From a virus: a stretch of 24,022 nt of DNA. The notes beneath the pieces were generated by a model, which saw only the letters and a program-made list of their open reading frames with translations, did no database searches and was not told where the DNA came from. Shown here piece by piece: positions 6,276-14,636 of the stretch. A program made the position numbers and the translations under genes. The stretch is taken from the IMG/VR virus record IMGVR_UViG_3300050821_018000, positions 1 through 24,022 of that record; one strand, given 5' to 3'. Every line of letters starts with the position of its first letter. The first letter of the stretch is position 1.

Positions 6276-7051
6276 AAAAGTTGTATACAGCAGTTTTAGT
6301 TGTGTTGCTCTCGATTGCCGCGCAAGGCCAGCGACAGTCGACCGTTACGGCTCCACTTCTTTTGAATTCAAGCGTGACCGGTCGCGTAGTGCCAGCTGCG
6401 AATGATCTGATCGGAGCCGGGTCGAGTTACTGGACCTTCTGCACAAGCGCAACGTCCCTCTCGGTGATCGCGGAGGAGAGCCCGGACAATATTGCGGGGC
6501 ACAACGTTCCCATCTCGGTGACCTATGGAGTTCCGGCGCAGGTCAATGGCAACGCTTGCGCAGTAATCCCCGCAGGAGGATTGTTCGGCTATCCCGCTTT
6601 TAATGTGCTGGCCATCGCAGGCGGAACCATCACGGTCTGGTATTCAGGATCCACGGGGGTTGTCTCGACCATTCCCCCTGCCGCAAATAGCACCGGGGCA
6701 ACGACGCCAACGCAGTGCGATACGACGATCGCGACCAACGCCCCGCCAAGCGCAACGACTGAATTGCTGGTCGGCACTGCCGTGCAGAGCGTGTACGTGT
6801 GCGCTGGGCAATACAGCTTCAACGGTGCTCCGAGCGCTGGCCTGATTTCGCTGGTCTACGGAACGGGCCCCACATGCGCCGGCAGTCAGGTGTTGCTCTG
6901 GGTCAATTACACCACGGCTTCTACGCCGCAGACTCTCCCCCTCTTTAACGGAAGCACCGTGTTTCGCGTGCCTCCGAGTTTCAATGTTTGTCTCGTGGTC
7001 TCCACCGTCACGGTCAACACGCAAGTGAATCTCTCGTACGCGCGGTACTGA
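6272..7051 (+). CDS. Secreted beta-rich protein with Sec signal peptide
   Basis: 259 residues from ATG 6272, overlapping the upstream stop (ATGA). A classic Sec signal is present: MKK, then a hydrophobic core (LYTAVLVVLLSIAA) and a likely cleavage site near AQG/Q at residue 19. The mature chain is rich in Ser, Thr, Gly, Ala and Val and has scattered Cys residues. Its C-terminal part (VYVCAGQYSF, LVYGTGPTCAG, FNVCLVVST, NLSYARY) resembles repeated beta modules of phage fibre-like proteins. It is the first of four signal-peptide proteins in this operon. A cell-surface or virion-attachment role is inferred; enzymatic motifs are absent. Confidence 0.65.
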   Translation: MKKLYTAVLVVLLSIAAQGQRQSTVTAPLLLNSSVTGRVVPAANDLIGAGSSYWTFCTSATSLSVIAEESPDNIAGHNVPISVTYGVPAQVNGNACAVIPAGGLFGYPAFNVLAIAGGTITVWYSGSTGVVSTIPPAANSTGATTPTQCDTTIATNAPPSATTELLVGTAVQSVYVCAGQYSFNGAPSAGLISLVYGTGPTCAGSQVLLWVNYTTASTPQTLPLFNGSTVFRVPPSFNVCLVVSTVTVNTQVNLSYARY

Positions 7052-7055
7052 AAAC

Positions 7056-7448
7056 ATGCTGCCCATCGAAGCCTTAGCCGACGCCATCATGCAGTTCGAA
7101 GGCTGGCACCGCGATTCGCACTCGTGGCGCAACCGGAACCCCGGGAACTTGCGTCCTACCTCGCCCACGCAACCGCAGGACGCGGAGAACTACCGCATCT
7201 TTGATTCTCTTGCGGAAGGCTTCGCCGCGCTGCTCGCAGATCTCCGCGCCAAGTTCGGCGGCTCCCACAACCTGAAACCAGAATCGACCTTGCTGGACCT
7301 GTTCAATTGCTACGCGCCGGCAGGAGACGCGAACAATCCGAGCGCCTACACCCAATTTGTGTGCTCGTGGACTTCGCGCATTCTCGGTCGCCCCGTGTTG
7401 CCAGCAACCACGCTCCGTGACTTCTGGGGCAGCCCGGGGGCCGCATGA
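7056..7448 (+). CDS. NPGN-type muramidase/lytic transglycosylase-like protein
   Basis: 130 residues from ATG 7056, four bases after the previous stop. The lysozyme-like signature is AIMQFEGW (likely catalytic Glu at residue 15), then RNRNPGNLRP, then a helical segment (LAEGFAALLADLRAKF) and a TLLDLFNCYAP motif followed by AYTQFVCSW. This order, FEG..., NPGN(I/L)R, helix, then YAP, is shared by phage peptidoglycan-degrading proteins variously named structural or lytic transglycosylase proteins. There is no signal peptide, so it is either a virion-borne entry enzyme or relies on a holin. The product of 14637..15158 is a paralogue. The stop overlaps the next gene (ATGA). Confidence 0.7.
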   Translation: MLPIEALADAIMQFEGWHRDSHSWRNRNPGNLRPTSPTQPQDAENYRIFDSLAEGFAALLADLRAKFGGSHNLKPESTLLDLFNCYAPAGDANNPSAYTQFVCSWTSRILGRPVLPATTLRDFWGSPGAA

Positions 7449-8701
7449 AACAACTTCTTTGCAGTCTTGTTCTTTTCTCTTGTGCGTGTGCTTTCGCGCA
7501 GAACCCGCCCGTGATCGCGCAGCCCGTGAACGCATCGAGCGTGACATTCCCGCCGATCGTGCCAGCACTCTTGCCGATTGCGAATGCTGGCGTGAGCCGC
7601 ATCGGGAATCCCGGACCAGCCCGCTACTGCTATTGGATTGTGGTCAACTATCTCGTCGGCAACACAGCGCCCACGAAAGTTCGGCCTTGCATCACGAATG
7701 GACCCGTCACCCTTTCAGTTTCAAATTACGATCAGGTGAGTTTTGATCTTCCGCCCCAGGCCGCCAGTGTCGACATCTTGCGCACGACCGGACTCGGAAT
7801 CGATCAAGCGCCCCAAGGAAGTTGCGCGTGCGCCGTGGCCAGCGGCAACACGACCGGTACCGTCACCGACCAATCGAACTCGCTCAGCGCCTACACCGTG
7901 ACCACCTTCGATCCATCGGTGCTGAACATCGGATTGACCAACGAAGTTGTAGGCGCGGGCGCAAGTCACCTGAAACTCAGACAGAACGGCGTGCTGGTCG
8001 GAGATATTTCAGCGCTGGCCAATGGCCTTGCGGACCCAGGCGCGAACGGCTTTGTATTCCGCACAGCACCGAACACAACCAGTGCGATTGGCTCCAGCGG
8101 TACCGGAAACGTGATTCTCGCGGGCGCGCCGACCTTTACCGCGAATCCAACCTTTGCCGCACAGACCGGAGCGGGATTTGTGGTTTTGGCGGCAAGTCCT
8201 CTACTTACCGGCAACCTCACGTTGAATGGTTCAAATTTTGGCGTCATCGCTACGCGGGCAACCCTCGATGTCACGACCAGCGGCGGCGCAAATTCGACGG
8301 TGACCAGCACTCCGCTGCTGGCCAGCACAACCTATGCCTATCAGTGTTCGCTGATTGTCTCCCCGTCCGCAACTACGAACTCCCTCGACATCATTCTATT
8401 TCCCGGCATCGGCGCCACATACGCGACCGCCACGGCAACTCTACAGACCGGCGCAGGAACAACATCCGCGGCCCTCCAAATGGGAATCGCACAAGGTGCA
8501 CCAGGCGTTCCCGGATTGCTCGCCGTGGCAGTAGGCTCTGGCACGTTCACGACCGCAGGCGGCTTCTATGGTCTGACGATCAGCGGAGAACTTGAAATGA
8601 ACACGGCCGGCAACGCCTTGTTGCAGATCGTCTCGCCAGGGGGCGGAACGAACACGGCCAAACGCGGAGCAAGTTGCACGTTCACGGAGACGGCTAATTG
8701 A
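7445..8701 (+). CDS. Secreted fibre-like protein, 418 aa, Sec signal peptide
   Basis: ATG 7445 lies in an ATGA overlap. The signal peptide is MKQLLCSLVLFSCACAFAQ with likely cleavage AFA/Q. Residues about 50-190 form a module (YCYWIVVNYLVGNTAP, VDILRTT, DQSNSLSAYTVTTF, GAGASHLKLRQNG) that reappears in the N-terminal part of the 1260-residue protein encoded downstream, so the two share a beta-sandwich, fibronectin-III-like domain. The C-terminal 150 residues are again beta-rich (TYAYQCSLIVSPSATTN, FYGLTISGELEM) and could be a carbohydrate- or receptor-binding domain. Composition is rich in Gly, Ser, Thr, Ala and Asn, as in fibres. Surface adhesion or virion attachment is inferred. Confidence 0.65.
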   Translation: MKQLLCSLVLFSCACAFAQNPPVIAQPVNASSVTFPPIVPALLPIANAGVSRIGNPGPARYCYWIVVNYLVGNTAPTKVRPCITNGPVTLSVSNYDQVSFDLPPQAASVDILRTTGLGIDQAPQGSCACAVASGNTTGTVTDQSNSLSAYTVTTFDPSVLNIGLTNEVVGAGASHLKLRQNGVLVGDISALANGLADPGANGFVFRTAPNTTSAIGSSGTGNVILAGAPTFTANPTFAAQTGAGFVVLAASPLLTGNLTLNGSNFGVIATRATLDVTTSGGANSTVTSTPLLASTTYAYQCSLIVSPSATTNSLDIILFPGIGATYATATATLQTGAGTTSAALQMGIAQGAPGVPGLLAVAVGSGTFTTAGGFYGLTISGELEMNTAGNALLQIVSPGGGTNTAKRGASCTFTETAN

Positions 8702-11700
8702 AAAAGAGATTCAATTCGAACCTAGCCGCGGTCCTGCTCTTGCTGGTATGTTGCGCAGCTGGCCAGCAACCCGTCACCACGCCCCAGGTCACACTTCCCA
8801 TGAGTGTGGGGATTCCTTTTCCGCCCACGCCGGGCGGGCCACCCTCCGTGATCGGCGCAGGCGGATCGGCCACCTATTACTATTGGCTGGTTTCGGAGTA
8901 CTCGGTTGGCAACTCAGCCCCGAGCGGACCATTCGCCGTCTTTGACGCGCCCAACACGCTCAGCGGCGGCAATTATGTTTTCGTTTCATGGAATCCAGTT
9001 CCAGGTGCGACCTCCTACGATGTCCTCCGAACCACAAGCGTCACGACGCCGGGCGGAGCTTGCAACTGTGCGGTCATCGTGGGAACCTCGTCGACCACAG
9101 TCAACGATCAATCGAACGCGCTGAATTCTTACACTGTCGCGACCTTCCAGGCGCAAAGCTTTCAACTGAGCCTTGCCAACGAAGCAACCGGCGCAGGCGC
9201 AACTCATCTGATCTTGCGACGGCAGCCAGGCGGCGCGCAGATTGCAGATTTAAGCGTGAGCACATCGGGCCTGCCCAGCACGGGCGGAGCCGGAATTGTC
9301 TTTCAGACTGGACCCTCAGCAACCCGTCCAGCCACAGGCGCGGATGTCGTGAGCCTGTGGGCGGGAGGATCCTGTTCGGGTTTCCTGAAAAATGACTTGA
9401 CGTGCGGCTCAGCTGGAGGCGCGACCAACCAAGTCAACGGAGTGAACAACACTTCGCAGGCGACGTTGAATCTGCAAAACCCAGCCACGTTCAACGGGCT
9501 CACATTCACCTTTACCAATCCAGGGGCGGGAAATGTTCTGCCCGTCTTCGGCGGCACGCTGGGCCCCGGAGGCATCGGAACTCTAGTCGCCGGTCAAAAC
9601 GGCCTCGCAGCTTCCGCCACAACCGACACAACCAACGCCGCCAACATCGCCAGCGGAACTCTCGCCGGCGCGAGGATGTCTCCGGTCAATCTGGCTTCAT
9701 CGGCGAACGGCGGCGTCACGGGGAACCTGCCAGTCGGAAATCTGAACAGCGGCACCGGAGCAAACAACACAACATTCTGGCGCGGAGATGGAACGTGGGT
9801 AGCTCCCACTGGATCGGGAACGGTTGGCAGCGGCACGGTTGGCTATTCAACAGTCTACTCGGCAAGCAGCGCCACAGTCGGCGCGTCACCGATCGACATC
9901 GACGCTTCGCAGTTCTCCGGGTCAGACAATTGCGTCAAGGGCGCGGCCGCCATTGCCAACAGCAAAACTACGGTAAACGCTGGCAAGGTGGTTCTCGATT
10001 TCGCCGGCCAGTACAACTGCGTCAACTCTCCCTTTACGGCCAACACGCCAGGCGGCGACGTTGCTCTCGTCTCGGGCACGGGAACGGTCGACATTCGCAC
10101 CTCGAACACGTGGCTGATTCCGTCCGGCACACATCTTCACGGAATGGCGCCCGCGGGCGTCACGACTTCGAGCACCGGAACATCAGACGACAAGGCCAAC
10201 AAGCTCTACGTGGGAACCATCATTCGAGCCTGCAATCCCAACATCTTTAATTGCGGCACAGCCTTTCATGTGCCCCAGGATACAGTCAGCGGCGGCATCG
10301 CGGTTTCGGGGAATGTGGCGACGGTGACGGTCGCAAACACCGTGAGCGTCGGCCAGCCGGTTGTGCTCTTCGGTGGACCTGGTGTTTTTGCCGGAATGAC
10401 GGGCATTGTTCTGGCCTCGCCCGCGCCGACTGGATCGGCGTTCTCGATTTCGGTTGCCTCTACCACTTCGCCATGTTCCGGCGCCTGCACCGCAGCGGTA
10501 GTCTACGAAGGCACGGCGCTCGGCCAAATCGGCCCCGGCAACATGACGGACTACCGCACCGAAGTGGATCACATCACCTTCGATTGTGCGTTCGTGATCG
10601 GCTGCATTCCGCTGGTGAACTCCGCGGGCGAAGAGAATACCACTTGGCACGATGTCAACGTGGCCAACAGCGGAATCACGGGCTTCTTTATTTCTACGGT
10701 GTCAACCTCCTTCGGACCGAACGGCGGCGGCGGAGCGAACAACTCTGGTCCGTACTGGGCAATGAGCGTCAACTTCCTGAGTGAGACCTGCGAACTCACA
10801 TCCGGCACCAACAATTGTTTTAGCTCCCTCCATGGTGGCGCAGGCACCGGATACCCTGTAATCGAAACCACCTCGTTCCAGAACTCGCAGAACCAGAATC
10901 CTTTGACTTGCGACACAACGGCGGCAATGCTGCTTGGCCGCGGCTCCTTGCTGGACCTGATCAAAGGCTTCAACGGGATCACCGTCACAGCCAACAGCGC
11001 GGCGGGTGGAGGCGTGATTCCGGTAGCGATGAACGCAGCGAGTTGCGGAGCGGCTTATTCTGGGCGCTCCAACTACGGTCTGTTTGTCACGGTGCCGGTA
11101 ACCATCATCGGGGTTCACTCAGAATATTGGCGCACGGCTGCGGGACTCGGCGGCAACACAACCCTAAACCCAGACCTGGTCGGCACGAACACGCAGAACG
11201 TGCTAATCGCAGGGCTGGAAGAATGCTGCGGGGACGGTGCCGGATACGTGGTCGATATCGGCGCAACCAACAGCGTGAGCAACATTGTGCTCCTGTCCCT
11301 GGAATCGCCGGGCACGAACATCGTTAAAGACAACGTGGCAGGAAACACATGCAACGGCGGAGACAACGGCACGGCGATCTACATTCTCGGGAACAATGCG
11401 AACCAAGTGCAGACCACGTGCACGGGCGTCAAGAACCAGATGGGCACGCTGGCCAGCACGGGCTCTGGCTTGTTCAATGGCGGGCTTTGTGTTGGCTCTG
11501 GCTGTACGGGTTCGGCACCAGGCACCGGCGTTCTGAATGTAACGACTGGATTTGAGATCGGAACCGCGGCCGCCCTCAATCACTGCTTGCTCGGCAATGG
11601 CACCAACTACGTGGACAGTTCGCTCTGCCTGACCAGCGCGCCGGCGCTGAACGGATTGGCGAATCCGAACGGCAACGCCAATTACACAATGGGCGTGAAC

Positions 11701-12480
11701 ACGTTCACCCTGAGCGGATTCAATCCGTCCGGGGGCACGTCGAACCTCTTCAACCTTACCGATCTTTCGACCGACACCAGCACGGGCTACTTGGCCAACT
11801 TTAACGTCACCAGCGGATCGACGCTGAACGCCTTCGCTGCTGGCGTCAACGGAAACGGCTGGCAAGTCACCAACGCAAACCAGCTGAAGCCTCTAGGGAC
11901 CGGGGCGATTTTCAATTACTCGCCTGGTGCCCCATTCTCTGCAGCTACCGTGAGCAGCGACCCTGTTTGCTATACCACCAATCAACCCGCAGGTTTGACC
12001 TGCACGGGGGTTGCGGGCACAGCGACTCTCTTTGCCAACTCCATCACCATTCCCACGGCGGCTACGGCCGGTACGGTAGATGGAACCCACAAAGCGCTTG
12101 TCATTCAACAAGACTTCTATTACAGCTTTGGCACCAATGCCATCGGGCAAACCGCGAAGCTTCTGGCGTGTAGTTCGATCACGTCGGGCACTTGCAATGG
12201 AGCGGTCACTCTTTACACGATGAGCGGCAACTCTCTTGCCCAGTCTCAGGACTATCAGGTGTTCGATTGCTGGCTTTTCGGCACGGCGACCGCGACCACG
12301 TTCAACGTCTCTTGCGGCTTCGACAATACCCTCCGAGAGCCAAACGGCACACCAGCGCAGGTAGCTTCAATTCCGAATAACTCAACGAATTGGTCTCTCG
12401 TATGGCAGTGGCAGTTCACCGGAGTTGCCACCAATGACGCCGTCTCGCAGATGTTTCTGTTTTCGGAGTTCAAATATTAA
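8698..12480 (+). CDS. Giant secreted fibre/beta-helix protein, 1260 aa
   Basis: Starts at TTG 8698 in a TTGA overlap, with GGAG eight bases upstream. A Sec signal (MKKRFNSNLAAVLLLLVCCAAG/QQ) is followed by the module shared with the 418-residue neighbour (residues about 45-200: YYYWLVSEYSVGNSAP, YDVLRTT, DQSNALNSYTVATF). A Gly/Ala/Asn-rich linker then leads to GDGTWVAP (about residue 363), typical of phage fibres. Residues about 400-930 resemble a right-handed beta-helix (pectate-lyase-like; e.g. TQNVLIAGLEE, VSNIVLLSLESPG). The last 170 residues form a beta-sandwich. No catalytic site can be assigned. Likely a host-surface-binding or polysaccharide-degrading protein; export by Sec is unusual for a phage fibre. 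Confidence 0.65.
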   Translation: MKKRFNSNLAAVLLLLVCCAAGQQPVTTPQVTLPMSVGIPFPPTPGGPPSVIGAGGSATYYYWLVSEYSVGNSAPSGPFAVFDAPNTLSGGNYVFVSWNPVPGATSYDVLRTTSVTTPGGACNCAVIVGTSSTTVNDQSNALNSYTVATFQAQSFQLSLANEATGAGATHLILRRQPGGAQIADLSVSTSGLPSTGGAGIVFQTGPSATRPATGADVVSLWAGGSCSGFLKNDLTCGSAGGATNQVNGVNNTSQATLNLQNPATFNGLTFTFTNPGAGNVLPVFGGTLGPGGIGTLVAGQNGLAASATTDTTNAANIASGTLAGARMSPVNLASSANGGVTGNLPVGNLNSGTGANNTTFWRGDGTWVAPTGSGTVGSGTVGYSTVYSASSATVGASPIDIDASQFSGSDNCVKGAAAIANSKTTVNAGKVVLDFAGQYNCVNSPFTANTPGGDVALVSGTGTVDIRTSNTWLIPSGTHLHGMAPAGVTTSSTGTSDDKANKLYVGTIIRACNPNIFNCGTAFHVPQDTVSGGIAVSGNVATVTVANTVSVGQPVVLFGGPGVFAGMTGIVLASPAPTGSAFSISVASTTSPCSGACTAAVVYEGTALGQIGPGNMTDYRTEVDHITFDCAFVIGCIPLVNSAGEENTTWHDVNVANSGITGFFISTVSTSFGPNGGGGANNSGPYWAMSVNFLSETCELTSGTNNCFSSLHGGAGTGYPVIETTSFQNSQNQNPLTCDTTAAMLLGRGSLLDLIKGFNGITVTANSAAGGGVIPVAMNAASCGAAYSGRSNYGLFVTVPVTIIGVHSEYWRTAAGLGGNTTLNPDLVGTNTQNVLIAGLEECCGDGAGYVVDIGATNSVSNIVLLSLESPGTNIVKDNVAGNTCNGGDNGTAIYILGNNANQVQTTCTGVKNQMGTLASTGSGLFNGGLCVGSGCTGSAPGTGVLNVTTGFEIGTAAALNHCLLGNGTNYVDSSLCLTSAPALNGLANPNGNANYTMGVNTFTLSGFNPSGGTSNLFNLTDLSTDTSTGYLANFNVTSGSTLNAFAAGVNGNGWQVTNANQLKPLGTGAIFNYSPGAPFSAATVSSDPVCYTTNQPAGLTCTGVAGTATLFANSITIPTAATAGTVDGTHKALVIQQDFYYSFGTNAIGQTAKLLACSSITSGTCNGAVTLYTMSGNSLAQSQDYQVFDCWLFGTATATTFNVSCGFDNTLREPNGTPAQVASIPNNSTNWSLVWQWQFTGVATNDAVSQMFLFSEFKY

Positions 12481-14626
12481 GCACATCGTACTAGTTCTTC
12501 TTATTCTCTGCGGTTCGGCCTGCGCTCAATACGCCTACAGCGCGAACGGCAAGTTCGCGCCTGGGGAATGGCCGATTGACCCGATTGATGACGTTTCAAA
12601 TCCAGCGAACGTCTACGCGGGCGCGGAAATTTCCACGCGAATGCAAGGCGCAACCTCGATTCCCGGCAACGTCACGTTGAACGATGGACACTATGGCTTG
12701 TACGGCGGGCTGGTCCTCGACGGATCGCCTACGACCAACATCCCTCCGGCGGATCTGCTGGCCTCGCTCAACACGGCCGCAAACGCGATTCAGTGTCTCA
12801 ATACATCGGGCGTGCCGGCGACGTGCGGCGCAGCTTCGATCATCGGCGTTGTTAGCTTTGGCTACTCCATCACGCAGCACTATTTCTGCAAGCTGGGAGC
12901 AAACGCTTCGACCAACTGGACCGTGCCCTCGGGATGCGATGCAAATTCCGTCATCCATCAAATGAATGCAAAGTCGCTGGCATCTGGAGTCACGTTTCTG
13001 GACTGTTCCGAATTTGGCGTGCTTACCCACGATAGTAATCAGGCCATTCATGGTTCCTTTGATTCATTTTCCGGGCCGTCTGGGGGGATCGGCACCGGGG
13101 GAACGATCAACGTAGATAACCCTTACGAGAACTGCTTTACGCAGGAGTTGAACGGGCTCGGCTACACCAACGCCCAAGTACAGGCGGTCATTCTCGATCA
13201 GGAGTATGCGGGAGTCTTGACGGTGCAAGGCGGACTGAGCACGTGCACCATAAAAACGCAGGGATGCTCGTTCCTGCTCACGGATAAAACCTCGCTCGCT
13301 TGGCAGCAGGTTGCGGACGACGCCGACGTGATGCGGGCGCTGTCGGCCTATTACCCGAATTTGAAAATGATCTTGTGGCTCGATCACACCAATGGGGAGT
13401 GGGGCACCCCGACCGATCCGAGAACAGGCGGACCTCAGCTTTCCCCTGAGCCCTACATGCAGCAGATTCCTTACGCGCACCGTCACGTGATCCAAACGCA
13501 GTACGTGCAGAAACGCACCCAGACCACGATTTCGACGACAAGCTTTTCGAGCACAACCGAGACGGTGAACTTTATCGGGAGCAAACCCGCGCTGCTGGTG
13601 AATGGCGCTTTCGTCCAGGTCAGCGCCAACTCCGATCCTGGCTCGAACACACCCTGCACCAGCTGGGGAACGGCGACCTCTACCGATGCGACGCACCTGA
13701 CCTGGACGGCGAATACCATTGGCCACAGTTTGGCGTCACCCATTGATTTCGATACGCGCTGGCCTTCGGGAACAGTGATTCACGTGTATGCTCTGGCCGC
13801 TTCGGTCTCCGGTTACGACAACACAATTTCGTCGGTGACCGACAGTACGCACTTGGTCTTGGGCGCGGCACTCTCGGCGGGAACGACCGGTTCCGGGATG
13901 CCGTTTCTGGTGAGCACCTGTCCTGGGCTTGCGGTGTCGAACGTCACCGGGACTTCGTTTCAAATCACGCAGGCAAACTCCGCTGGCGGCTCAGGTGGAA
14001 TCTTCAGTGTGATCCAAGACAACCGCGTCGGCGGATTGGATACCAACACGGCCGGGGTGAGCGCATGGCTGGCCAACGTCGAACGCTCGCCGAATCCCGC
14101 GAACGGCGGGGACATGGCTTCGATGTTCCAGGGGAACACGGGCGGCAATCCCGGCAATCATCCCACAACGAATCAGGCGACGCCTAGTGGCGCGAAGGAC
14201 GTTTCCGTTGGGAATACGCTGGCCCAAACCATCTACACCAACCCAGCCCAGTTTCAGGCGACGCACGCTTACACCGCAGGCGGATGCAACTTTGCGGGCG
14301 CTGGATCCTGCATTCTGGACGGAACGGTGACGACGGCCGCGATTCATCTTCAACAAGTCACGGTCAGCGGCACGAGCGGCGGATCGGCTCCGACCTGGAA
14401 TCATTCAGGGGGCACGACAACGAGCGGCGGAGTGACCTTTCAGGATTTGGGGTTGTGGCCGCTTTCGGATTCACCAGGCGCATGCGGCGGCGGGTCGGGG
14501 CAGGAATGGTTCGCGGATCAGGTGGTCCAGAATCTCAGCAACACTGCGATCGCTTGCGTGAGCCAATACTTTCAAAGCTTGCTCTGGATCACTAAGTGGG
14601 CGTGCTCCAACGGGGTTTCCTGTTAG
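12434..14626 (+). CDS. Secreted protein with SGNH-hydrolase-like features, about 716-730 aa
   Basis: The start is unsettled. ATG 12434 has GGAG nine bases upstream and gives 730 residues with a 17-residue polar N-region. AUU 12476 has GGAG seven bases upstream, overlaps the previous stop (ATTAA) and would place KHIVLVLLILCGSACAQ directly at the N terminus. Either way a Sec signal with cleavage ACA/Q is present. The first 350 residues contain VVSFGYSITQHYF, a LGYTNAQVQAVILDQEY segment, YYPNLKMILWLD and SPEPYMQQIPYAHRHVI. Together these recall secreted SGNH/GDSL-like proteins, although the classical GDS box is not obvious. A beta-rich insertion follows, with a closing segment GQEWFADQVVQNL. Hydrolysis of surface glycans or esters is a weak inference. 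Confidence 0.55.
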   Translation: MTPSRRCFCFRSSNIKHIVLVLLILCGSACAQYAYSANGKFAPGEWPIDPIDDVSNPANVYAGAEISTRMQGATSIPGNVTLNDGHYGLYGGLVLDGSPTTNIPPADLLASLNTAANAIQCLNTSGVPATCGAASIIGVVSFGYSITQHYFCKLGANASTNWTVPSGCDANSVIHQMNAKSLASGVTFLDCSEFGVLTHDSNQAIHGSFDSFSGPSGGIGTGGTINVDNPYENCFTQELNGLGYTNAQVQAVILDQEYAGVLTVQGGLSTCTIKTQGCSFLLTDKTSLAWQQVADDADVMRALSAYYPNLKMILWLDHTNGEWGTPTDPRTGGPQLSPEPYMQQIPYAHRHVIQTQYVQKRTQTTISTTSFSSTTETVNFIGSKPALLVNGAFVQVSANSDPGSNTPCTSWGTATSTDATHLTWTANTIGHSLASPIDFDTRWPSGTVIHVYALAASVSGYDNTISSVTDSTHLVLGAALSAGTTGSGMPFLVSTCPGLAVSNVTGTSFQITQANSAGGSGGIFSVIQDNRVGGLDTNTAGVSAWLANVERSPNPANGGDMASMFQGNTGGNPGNHPTTNQATPSGAKDVSVGNTLAQTIYTNPAQFQATHAYTAGGCNFAGAGSCILDGTVTTAAIHLQQVTVSGTSGGSAPTWNHSGGTTTSGGVTFQDLGLWPLSDSPGACGGGSGQEWFADQVVQNLSNTAIACVSQYFQSLLWITKWACSNGVSC

Positions 14627-14636
14627 GTAAAAACCC

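Noticed and set aside
9402-10250. 282-codon open frame on the plus strand
   Set aside because: Out-of-frame reading of the 1260-residue fibre gene; Arg/Ser/His-rich with no plausible fold.
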